Assembly: GCF_964340395.1 (NCBI RefSeq)
Contig: NC_135564.1
Location: 4,238,861 to 4,302,860, forward strand
Direction: 5' to 3'
DNA length: 64,000 nt
Source: Glandiceps talaboti
Taxonomy: Eukaryota; Hemichordata; Enteropneusta; Spengelidae
The position numbers and the translations under genes were made by a program. This document shows, piece after piece, positions 23,854 through 36,900 of this stretch (within the stretch, counting starts at the first letter, position 1; every line of letters begins with the position of its first letter). The notes under the pieces are model-generated. The model worked only from the letters and a program-made list of their open reading frames with translations, had not been told where the DNA came from and ran no database searches.

Positions 23854-26800
23854 TCAAACACTAAACTGTTGTAAAATATCTGTTGTCGCCTGTAACATCA
23901 TGGGTATTGATGTGTTGTTATCTGTATGCCATCGACCACTTTCTAGATCAGCTGCTGGACTAAGAATGATAGATGCAACACTGAAATTTAAAACATAAAT
24001 AATCAAAGTTAATACAGAATGTAATATGGAGTCATTTTTATGCTGTATTCATATACTATACTATATGTGATATGATGTGATTACATTTTTATGTCATGTT
24101 ATGATTTATGATGTCATGTTGTGGTTTATTGTGTTATGTGATGTAATTATGGTGTCATGTTGTGATTATGGTGCCATAATGTGAGATAGAATGTCATGCA
24201 ATGTGATAGTATGTGATGGTGTCATGTTGTGATTTATGATGCCATGTTATGATTGTAACACCAAATTTCTTTTGATTCTGTCTGATTTCCTCTCTCTGTC
24301 TGATCTGAAAAACTCATCAGCAACTTCAAAAACATTGTGATTACTTTTTGATGTGTTATGGTTTATGCAATCTGATTAAAATCTGACAAGAGGAGCTGAT
24401 CCAAATTAAGTACATCTTTTTTTTAAAACTTACTTTGGTAATTTGAGTAGATTAACTAGTTCATTAGCTCTGTCAGTAACAACCAATTTATTCTCTTCCT
24501 CTATATCACTCTTTCGTTGTTGTTGTGCTATCTTGCTGAGACATAATAGAACTCTTGGTATCAGATCCTGGCATCTTGAAGCAAGCTGAAGAACAGAAAA
24601 GAGAAAATTTGAGATGATGTAATCAAAATGAGAGAGTTGAATCACAGACAAGTAAGCTATCCTATTTGTCTGTGGTTCAATACATAGATGGTACATGGTT
24701 ACTTACTGTAATAAATGCAAATTCATCATTAGATCAAAATTAGTGCGCAGAAGATTACTCTATATAGTTACCCTGGTAACAGTACATGCATGTTTTTAAG
24801 TGCCACATATCAAATACTACAACAGTATACTTTCCATAGATCTCCTGAAATGATTCAAAGGTGAGACAGGGTATAAAAGGCCCCCTAACTTTGTGGGGAT
24901 TATTGTCAAACTTGAATACATACAGTAAACAATGTAGCGATTCCTCTATGAAAATCAATGACAACAATGAGTAGCTGGTGGCATTTGGTAATAAATTTGG
25001 TATGTGTGGACATGTGAATGTCTTGGGAATGTGTGTGTTGTTACAGAAAGTTGATATTTATACATGATTGGACTGGGGCTTGTTCATTACCTGTACTGAA
25101 AACCATTACTATTCAATACTCTTAATTATTTAAGATTGAGAAGTCAAGGTGCTAACGACAACCAAGCTGGTGGTGAGCCCCGCCTTTAAGATTTTGGAAA
25201 TGTGTCATTGCTCAATAATCTATCTAAGAACCAAATATGTCCTTTAAATTTATACCAGCTACTTTGGAGAATTGGTAGCTTCATAACCTCAAAAAGTAAA
25301 TGACAGCCCACATGACAACACAACCCATAGGTTTATACATTAGGGAACTTGGAAACCCGCCATCTTCAATATCCTAAATGTTGCACCATGGGAAATATGA
25401 TGATAAATATGAATCAATATTGTTGCATTCTTTATAACCACAAATTATGACCATTGTAGGAGGTTTATTCTAATGATAGCTCCAGATTAGGTATTATGAT
25501 AACTACAGATAATCCCATAGTCCTTTGCATCTGAGCATGCTATAGTCGGGATTGCAAGGTCCCAATTGGTACCAATCAAATCATTTTGACTTATCAAGGA
25601 ATGGTCTGTCTGTTGTAAGATGTATATCAAAGCCCAACCCCTGACACAGTGACAGTAGAAAGATGCAATCAAATTGATAACCATGCAATGGTTTGACTTT
25701 GTTTCTCTTACCTTAGCTACTGCTGACATCAAAACTGTCAGTAATCTGATTGAATAATGTGGTTGGCCACTAGTAGCATGGATGGACATTGAAATCTCAT
25801 AGCACAGTGTCTCTAAACTCTACAACAAACATAATATGAAATAAATGAGGACTGATTCAGTACAAATGATGCAATACAGCAGGTTGCAATAGTCTACACA
25901 CTATGTAATAAGAAACAATGTGTTGCAAAATATGAAAAATCTAATGTGATACAGAATACATTACAATATATATGATGATACAATGTCAAACAATATAGTC
26001 CCATAGAGTATAGTACAATTCAATTCAATATGACACACTGCAATGAAATATATTGCAATACGACCATTACAATACATTACAGGACACTACCACACAATAC
26101 CACACAATTTAACACAATACAATACAATACAATACAATACAATACAATACAATACAATACAATACAATACAATACAATACAATACAATACACACAATACA
26201 ATACAATACAATACAATGCAATGCAATACAATACAATACAATGCAATGTAATGCAATTCAATACAATACAATACCACACAATTTAACGCATTACAATATA
26301 AATATAGAATACTACTACACAATTTAAAATCTAAATTAAAATCTGATGAAGTGCACTGGTGTGATTCCTTTATTTACCTAATAATATTTCCTACATTTTG
26401 TGTCATTTGTTCGTTTTTGTTCCGTGAATGAGTGCCTTGTTCCTATATCTCACACAATATCATAGGAGCTCAAGTTAAAATCCTACAAGCTGAGTGGATT
26501 TACTCAACTAATGTCTGAGAACACATCTTACGCCAATACATACGGGTACAGTACCTCAGAATGCTTTGTTTGAAAAGAGCTCAAACGCTGAGGGCATATT
26601 GTTATTGTTTGGTGGTTCTCTTTGTGCCAATTTCTATCCTCAAGTATTATATTGTATTTAAGATTTAATAATAAAGATGGATTCTGATTGGCTGCATGTA
26701 TACACAGGATTTGAATGTGAACTTCTATGGTATTGTGTCAAATGTAGGTACAAGGTGTTCAGTCATTGAACACAAAAGAATGTACAAAAAAGAGGTAAAT

Positions 26801-28730
26801 AAAGAAATTGCGACAAGTTTACTACATCAGATTTTAATCAGATTGAAAATGACCCATAATATGGCATAGATTTACTGAATACAGTTACATAAAAATGTAA
26901 AAGTTACAGTTACCTCATAGTATTTTGATATTATCTCTGGAGTACATCTATCATCATAGGTACTGGAACAGTATTCACCAATTATCCAAACCTGCATGAA
27001 CACAATATTGTGAACATTTTAAGCTCACTAGTATTCTAACACAGTTTATACTTGACGATACAAATTGTATATGGAATCCTAGCACACAGAACTAAACTAA
27101 AGAACCAATATTTGGAATGTTGAATGTTCCTGGAGCAAGACAGGTTTGCACAAAAAACTCAGGGCTCACAGCAGTAATCATGCTTTCAAGATGTTTCTGT
27201 ACTACTTCTGGATAATACTGAAACTGATTAACATGTATAATGTCTAATTATTGGTATTTTAAAAATTTTCAGTGAATAGACCACCACGGTTGTCAGATTA
27301 AAAAATAAAACTGTAACTCCAGTTACAACTTGCACAGTTTTAACATAGTGACAGATTCAAGCATTTGCTCAAGATTTAAACTTGCCACTACACTACCTCA
27401 CAGATAGTATTGACCACTAATTAACATATACAATGTCTTTTTTAGAAGTAACTGACCAACTTTTAGTGAATATATATTTGGTTACTTCATGAAAAATATG
27501 TCCCAGTTGCAGCTAGTGCAGGTCTAAATTCAGAATTGATTTATTGTTAACAATAAGCAATTTGCCAGTAGTGGCCATCTTGGAAAAGAGTGGCCATATT
27601 GGATTTTCAAGTGGCTAGCATTATTTTCATAATCAGTACACTAAACGAAGTGCAATTACGAATTTTCATATTTGTATCACAAAGTGAATGATTACGTCAC
27701 TTATCTGCTCCACTAATTGTAGTGATAAAGCTGATTTACAGTGATGCAAAATTATGAAATACAGACAACTTTATAGGAACTTGAAATTATTCTCACCATA
27801 TGTATGAAGAAGTCTTCCCTACCAGTCACATTTCGTAGACCGTCAATGAAATCCATTAAATCAGATCTGACTTCAAAGATCAAGCCAGGATGAAGTTTAA
27901 ATATTGTGCAAAGATTATCAGCTAGCACTCTGAAAGGAAATAGAAAGAGGGTTTATCACAACAAGTATTTGTTGAGGGCATTTTCCAACAAATCAACTTG
28001 CTAATTCATATTCTGAATTTTTACAATGAATATGGCTGACACACACCCATTATCAAGAAAGTCAAAAAACAAAGTGATGTGTAGATGTGGACTACTATGT
28101 CTCAGACATTGATTCCAGCAATGGTTGAAATTGGCTGATGCATGTCACCTTGAAGATAAAAGTCAAGGTCAAATGTCAAGGTTTCATCATGAAGATCATC
28201 ATGGATAGTATTGAATGTAGACATTCAATCGAGGTCTCTACCTATCTAGTTTCTAGAGTTAGTGGGCAAAATGTAACTTTTACGACAGACATGGCTGCCA
28301 TTCGACCGTTATCGCAAAAATCTAGATCAAAGTGATGTGCATATGTGAAAAATGATATCTGACATTTATGCCAAGCAGGTTAATTAATATTGGCTCATGC
28401 ATTTTAGAGATACAATGTACACTTTAATAATATTATGCTTATTTGATCTGTAAGTTGAATTATATCTGTATAGGTGAGGTTGATTACACATAACTTGAGT
28501 ACAATATACCGAATCAAAAAACGGAAAACAGTTTTGGAAGAGCCAAAAAAAGGTGAACATTTGACAAGCCACTACAGCTTCAAGTTATACACACGCAAAC
28601 TCAGCCCCCAATATTTCACACAGTCCCCTATAATGTAATCAGTATGGCTTGTATAATATTCCAAATATATACTGTGACTGACATTCACACAAAATACCAA
28701 TACAGTTTCTTAGACCAGCAATTTTTAATG

Positions 28731-28782
<52 letters not shown>

Positions 28783-29010
28783 TCATAATGCCTATAGCAC
28801 TACTGAACCTATCTACAAAACTAGTATAGTTAGCTGAATATTGTATCTATGTACTGACCTTCTGATATCTTTTTTGTAATTTTCACTGCCATAAATCTCT
28901 GCAGACCTCTCCAGCATAACTGGTAGCAGTTTACATATCAAGTCAAATGTGGCATGTTCTACAACTGTCTGAAAATATAAACTGATAAACAGACAGTCAG
29001 TCAGTCAGTC

Positions 29011-29077
<67 letters not shown>

Positions 29078-29130
29078 AAGATAAAGAGATGTACATACAC
29101 ACACACAGACAGACAGACAGACAGACAGAC

Positions 29131-29185
<55 letters not shown>

Positions 29186-29212
29186 CAGGCAGGAAGACAA
29201 AGAGATGTACAT

Positions 29213-29275
<63 letters not shown>

Positions 29276-29300
29276 GGAAGACAAAGAGATGTACATACAT

Positions 29301-29389
<89 letters not shown>

Positions 29390-30848
29390 TACACAGACAT
29401 TTTGCCAAAAGGGTCATGTATACATAATCTTTTGTTCAATGTGAAGTACTTACTGCAATAAGATAGAGACAGCTTGGCCACACACAGTTACTCTTGGATG
29501 AAGTCTCATATCTGATACTAGTCTGTGCAAAACATTCAGTCTGTTAAAGAAAATACAGAATCAAGTGACTGTCATATTGATGCTGTACACTTCAAGGAAA
29601 TCCAGGTTTACACGATACGGTCAAAGTGGCACAAGCTGAGTTTACCTTTTGCTCATGAAATACACTAAACTTACTTAAAATCTCAATTATACTATTAGTA
29701 TAATACAAATGTCAATGTATGCCTTCAATGACATTACGATTGCCTTTTGGTTTTGTCAGAATAATTCATTGCCTTCTGTGGATTGCTAGACATTTTTTGA
29801 TACATATAAAAAATTATGTCATCAGCTCATTTCTATGTTATATCTTTATATCCGGTTTGAGCTCAGTCAATTACAAGTGATAGTTACGTATGCTTCAGTA
29901 AGTAAAATACTATGAATGACTTTTAAATATGCAGAATAAATCTTGCTCACCCAAAAACATATAAACTCAGCTTGTGCCCCTTTAAATGGTTGCCCTAGTT
30001 AGCATCCAACAAGTTTACACTATAGGGTTAATATGGTTTCCCTATAGGACACCAATTTACACTACAGGGCAGCAGGCAGAAAACACTCCAAGCATGAGTC
30101 CAAATACCCCTGGTGCTATAGAAATTTGAATGAATGATTGATTGATTGATTGATTGATTGATGATTGAGAACCAACACTGGAACTCACATGGCATGGGGT
30201 TCTTTTATTATTACATGTTTATCCTATAATCCTATAAAACAGTGAATTTCAGGCACACATATCATAGTATGTTTTTATCCATGTAGATACATTCTACTTT
30301 TTAAAGTCAGTGTGCTTCTCCCCTCACCCCCCCCCCCTCCTTAATTTATGTTTACCAATATTCCATACCTGTCAATAGTATCTCCATGACCAGCCTTGGC
30401 TCTGGTTATAAAATGAAATAATGGTTTATTAATTGGTGTCAGGTACGCTTCTATGGAACCTCCAGGTACAATTAATAGTTCACCACCCATTGGACTAGAT
30501 AGGTCAAATCTAGAAGCTCTTTGCATTACCTCTAGTGCTGCAGTCATACAGGGTAGGTCAACAAGAGTGTGGAATACCTAGAAGAAACAGTGCATCAAAA
30601 ATTGATATGTTGAATTTACTTTTAACATTCAATTTACATTTTATTCGTATGAATATATATCCTCAATCTATACTTACAGACATGTAATTCCAATATATGC
30701 ACAAATAGATGTAAAATCTGAATTGATAGTATATTCAAATCTACAGTTTACATATATAGAATTCATTTACACATGAATATTGTAAGCCATACAGGCTCTA
30801 TATTCTCTATATTCACACACACACACACACACACACGCACGCACACGT

Positions 30849-30932
<84 letters not shown>

Positions 30933-33900
30933 ATTCAATCACCTGACAACAGTTCAGTAAGGTGAGTCTGGTGGTACATTTTGAATGTTTACCTCGATGG
31001 CAGTATTTGGGGATACCATGGAGGGCAAAATGTCTACAAACTCTGTGAGATAAGTCCTTGGATTCCATGCTAATATCTGAAGGAAAAGAAATAAAAGACA
31101 ATTAACTACAAGTACTACAAAACTAATGAAGGAATATAGACAATTAACGACTAATACTAGATGACTAATATTGGAAGAAGATTATTGGAAGCCTGGTACA
31201 TCGAAATTAACAATCTGTCACTTAATGCCAATGCAGGAGAGTATGAAATTCCATAATCTAATTAGCAGAGGTTTACAGCTATATGTACAAAACAGACCAG
31301 CACTTTCACACCTGTACATTTTGAAGGTAACCTTTTCACCCTTCCAATTAATTTATTCAACACCTCCAGCAAAATCAGATAATTCTGTGCAGATTCAGTT
31401 AGACCATAGACCATACACAAAGAGTCTATTTTTAGACAACAGATATTGGAGTTTCTCCAACATCTATGTTTGGACTCTGAAGAAGGACAAGTGATTTGTC
31501 CGACGTATGTCTGTTTCTCCATAAAAAGTGGAAGAAGAGAAATTGTTTATGAATCAAAGTGATTCCATGGTGAACACACACAGTTGTAACAAATGTGTGT
31601 ACCCAATTTCATTATTTTCAACCCAGTGCTTTTGAGATGTTATGTATATAGACATGTGGACACACCAACACACTGGCAGACATAACCATGCACCACTTTT
31701 AAACAGTGCATCATACCACTCCAGTACATAGACTTCATTATATCTGAACTTTTCACAACCAAAACAAAGACAAACAATACATATTACAAACCTTTAATAT
31801 GTTTGGGAAGTACTTTTCCATACATTTAGTGTGTAGACATAATAATTCCAGGTTGTCTTGTAAAAACATTACGATATCAAAAGCTGACGATGGTTTACAG
31901 TAATGAATAGTAAGCAGTTGACCAAAGAATGCATCCAGTGACTGTTGACAATCATACATCATACTTTCACCTGTACAAAACATAGTGCAAATATTACAAA
32001 ACATCATTCTTAATTTTTAAATCAAAATATCGTACCCCTAGGCCTCCAATGACATAAATGTATGATATGGTCATTGACTAGAAAACAGAAATATTTTAAA
32101 GGGGTAGTCTTTAACTTTATGGTATTTAGGTGGTAGAAGGTTTTTTTCACTGTCTGAGACTGGCAAACTGAGACTGGTCTCAGATGGCAATTTTTTACAA
32201 ACTGAGACTCTCAGTTCATGGTCTCAGTTTAATGTTTTAGGTACCCTTACATACCACATGGCTTTTGAGACTGGTCTCAAATGATTATTTTTTGCAAACT
32301 GAGACTCAGTTCATGGTCTTAGTTTAACGTTTTAGGTACCCTTACATACCTCTATTTAGTGGTTACTTTAATTTGTTTCATATTGAGATATTCCTTTGTG
32401 ATTCCAACTCTAAAATGTATCTTAATAATATCTATTATTACATCTGTACCAAAGATTACATGCACTGGTGCACATGCATACTAGTGGTATTTTCACTGCA
32501 GTGCAATACTGAAAACATTATTGCATACTTGAATTGCATGCAAATGATAAATGATCGCGCTGTGTGATTCTTATGATTTTTATGGAAATTTGCAATTTCA
32601 GATAAACGTATGTAATAATAACAGAACCCCATGCCATGCCAGTTCCAGTGTGGGTACTCTGGGGTATTTGCATTTGTGCTCAATTTTTGCAGTGTTTTCT
32701 GTGGCACTTTCAATTGCTATGCTCGTGAAAGTACATGTGCAGAGAACACTGCAAACTCCCATGCAAATACCCCGAGTACGCCACACTTGCACTCAAGTGT
32801 CATGAGGTTCTTTCATAGTATCCAGTGAAGCTCATTATGATCTGATGGTTAGACTGGCTTTGAATATGCAAGTAACTGGTTTGAGTCTAGACACTGCCAT
32901 TTGCCAGGCTACTATAGTTATCATTTTGCAGGTAGTATCAATAATGAATGAAACAACTGGTGTATTGACAGCTGTGTATTTGTATGATACTTACCATGGT
33001 TTAAGAAGAACTGTATCAATACTAAATGTACTCTTGGGTAATCCATATTATCACTGATTTGAGAGTAAACTCGTTTTATTGTTGGAAAAAACCTTGCAAC
33101 CATCCCAGGGTCTTCTTCACACAGGATATTTAATACTGAGACTGCTTCCACTAGACACTGTTGGTAAAAGGCAAGAAATGATTGCATGGTGTCAAACAGA
33201 GTAAATTATTGAACTTCATCCATGGGGGGGCGGGGGAATCTGGTGTCAAGTGATTGTGGAACTTCATTTTCACACTTCTAAACAAATTTAGGAAAATTTG
33301 ATGCCTTCAACGATAGCAGGATTTGTATTACTACTGAGATGTAGATAAGTTGATTAAAAGTTACTTCTAATGTGATATACAGTGCCTGGGTTTCCACTAG
33401 TATTATAGTGTATGTACTGTACTACGTTTTAACATTGCATCAATTGTAGCGGTGTCACTACAATTTTCATCATGGTTTACATCATACATAAATGTGTTGA
33501 TGGTGCACTTGTGAATGTTTGTTTTGAGGAGGGGGTTTTGTCCTAAATGAACAATGTTTGTTTATTAAGTTAGTGTTACATTGTGCAATCATCCCTTATA
33601 TGGATTGTACAAAGTTGACATGTAATTTGGTGTCATATTTTACATTTTATTACTGAAGTTGTTCCCTTCTCTGTAGGCCAAATTACACCTGTCTATTGTT
33701 ACCTGGTAATTCTATAGTAGAACCACTAATTAACCGTCAGTTTACGTATCAGTCAGTTATTAGTTATAATAGAAGTACTCACTGCATGCTGCAGGTCAGC
33801 ATCCTGTGGTTTCAAGGGTTCTGTGAATGTATTCAAATATAGATGCAAAAAAGGATATTATTAAAAGGGGAACATTACTTCAGGAAATAGAGAGATTTTT

Positions 33901-36900
33901 TATAAACTATGGATTCTACAATTACTTGCAGGTTGATCTTGTGTGCCTTCATAGGGATCTTTGCTGTGTGACATTACATCATAGGAGTCAACAGAAATAA
34001 TATATTCATGGTTGCAAAACGAATATTCATGACTCCCCAGTGCCTATCCCTTAAGTGTAAAACATCTCTCATGAATATATATGTGATACCAAGCAGCATT
34101 AGTCAAAGTTGGTTGACATACTTACTTCTCTCACATTGGTCTATAATTCTCAGACAATATTCACATGTTTTTTCTCTCAAGTTTTGTCTTTCTCTGTCAC
34201 TTGACCCTCTGTTACTTCCTCTCGTCAATGGAATAGCTGCATGTGGGAGTGGTTTGATGTCAGAGGGTGTCTCTAATGTTTCAGTCTGTGTCTGCAGTAG
34301 CCAACTTCTCAGCATAGAGAAACCATGGATATTGAGTAGTTGATCTGTGCTGAAGTACTGGCCTATACTCAAAATGGTGAAGATATCCCTAGATGGTACA
34401 CCATCTATATCTGTTACTAAGTTATCCTGTTGGAAATCAATTTATCATGCATAGTGTAATTTGCCAGTAAATGAGACTAATAATAAATGTATCATTCACA
34501 TTAGAAAATGTCAGTGTCTGCACTGCATACCACCCCTGATATAGTGTGTAACTCTCATTGTTTAATAGTCCTGAGTCTAACGTTATTAACTCTCACATCT
34601 AAGCAGTACTGACTGTACAACTCTCACTGTTAAGCCATCCTGAGTCCAGTGTTCAACCCTCAATAGTCCTTTCCCTACACTGTGTATAACTCTGAGCCTA
34701 CCACCCTTACCCTATAACCTCTCCCTCCCCTCCCACCTACCTACCAATCTACCCACCCATTTGATCATGGCATTCCTATCTGACATCAGCAGCTTTGCAG
34801 CAGGGAGCACTCCTGGTGCTTTCATCTGACAACAGCAGCTGGGGGACTGTAGCAGCTTGTAGCTGAAGACACTCTTGTTGATAAAGCAGCCAGATGTCTT
34901 GGTAAATACAACAATAAAATACACATACCTGTTCTCCCCTGAACAGCTTTCTACTGAAGGGGTTTGGTGCTTGGTGTATAGAAGCATTCCTCAGCCAATC
35001 TGCCAACTGTGAACTCACCACTTGGACTTGTTCTGAAATGAGAGATGAAAACTTTTCTAACCACTATGGCAAGCCTTACAAGTCTTCTGTGTTCAAAACC
35101 CCCCACCCCTACAAGCCTACTGCACTGTTAATTGGTGAATTTTTTGTTAGTAGATCCACCCATTGCAGAAAGAAATATAGACAATGATTAATATATGTAG
35201 TACAAGACAATGTCATATGAAGACATCATTAGTCTGACTAGACAGTGTCTCTCTGATAATAACGATGCTGATACATTAAGATGTCCCCCTTTAAATAGCT
35301 TTTATGACCCCCACAGACCACCAGATCTTTCACATGTTAGTACAGAGAGTAGACTGTTTGACTTTTTATCTCAAATATAAATATATGACCAGACAGCACC
35401 ATCAAGTATTAGCAACAAAGGGTTGAAATGTTAATATCTTTAGTAATGTCATGTCAATACAAGACAATAGGGAATCTGATGGGGAGTTGACAAATTTAAA
35501 GTCCCCCCCCCCCCCCCCCATCCATCTGGCTTTGAATGTGTACAACTCTGGTATATGCCAGTATGTTGTATAAATATAGCCATGTACTAACCTAGAATCC
35601 AGGTGATTGCGGATTAAAATTTTGATTCCCCACTTATGATGGGGAAATAACAAATTCAAAACCCCCATCCGCATGGTTTCCAGGCTAACCATTCACTTAC
35701 CAGAAGAAAGCATATCTTTATGTAACATCAGTAGACTTGCAATAAATCCAACCAACGTTGTCTGTATTTGTCTGTCAAATCCTACAGTAGAAACCCACCT
35801 CACTATCAAAGGTATCAGTGTGTCAAAATGACCCAGTCTCCGACCCTGCAAACAAAACACATAAACTGATGAAGCTTCGGTCTTTTATTACATATTAGCC
35901 TTAAACCTGTTCATCAGGTCGGTAAAATATATTAATATTACGTACTCTGACAAAACCTGTCGACCTGAACAGGTGAAATGTTATTTGTAACTAATAAGAG
36001 CCCTTGGTCATGGTACAAGAATTTATACGATTAGACCGACTTGGCCAATCAGAGGCCTTGATTTCGGTTGGTTATATGGAGCCATAACCCACTCTTTCTT
36101 AGGGGTGTGACCTATATTACGCTCAGCACTCAATTTGCATGCAACAAATTACACAAAATTTTGAAAAAGATCCATTTGAGCCAATCATGCCGTAGTATAA
36201 GTAAGATAGACAACTCGTTCGGTACAGTTATGTACCCAAACTCGTTGACTATCTATTACGTATTATTACATGTACTATAGTCTTATATTGTTTATTATCA
36301 CAGAAGGTTCCTGGAAAAGTATGACTGGTGGTGGAATGTTATCTTTGCCAAATACATCTTGTTTTCCTGACAATGACTTAGACATCTTATCTCATACTCG
36401 TAGATGAACTAAAGTTATATGAAGAAAGACCAATCAGCTATTTGTCAACACATTAATGAAAGTGGTCATTAACCTCCAGAACTAACTTCAAAATTAGTCA
36501 AGATCATCGACAGGGAACAAAACATGGATAAAAGAAGACTATTGGAGGCCATGTACATGAAAGTCGATACTTCACATCGTCCCCCTAACTTCAGTCCATC
36601 AGTAGAATACTCCTTTGAAAAATCTATTTTCAATCATTTCATGTACCCGTTAGTAACAAAAGTTGTAATAGTAATGTCACTGTAGATTGGTGGAATGTCA
36701 TATTTTCCTACACTGGCATTAATTGACGGATTGTTAAGTTGCCACTGATTGGAAAACAAATCATTAACAATACAGCTAACAGAGGTGCTTGTTTCCTTTG
36801 TTTTTCTAATCAATCAGAATGAACCTTACAAAGTGCTTTATATTATTTCCAATAAGTGACAGTATGGGTCCTAATGTTTCCTTTATTTTCTTACTAATCC

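Noticed and set aside
26030-26327. Open frames made of Asn, Thr, Ile, Gln and Tyr, and of Cys, Ile, Val, Leu
   Set aside because: Direct products of the AATAC pentanucleotide repeat.
29001-29481. Minus-strand frames of 95-158 codons rich in Cys, Leu, Ser and Val
   Set aside because: They are translations of the AGAC/GTCT array; all three frames of the repeat stay open because it contains no stop.
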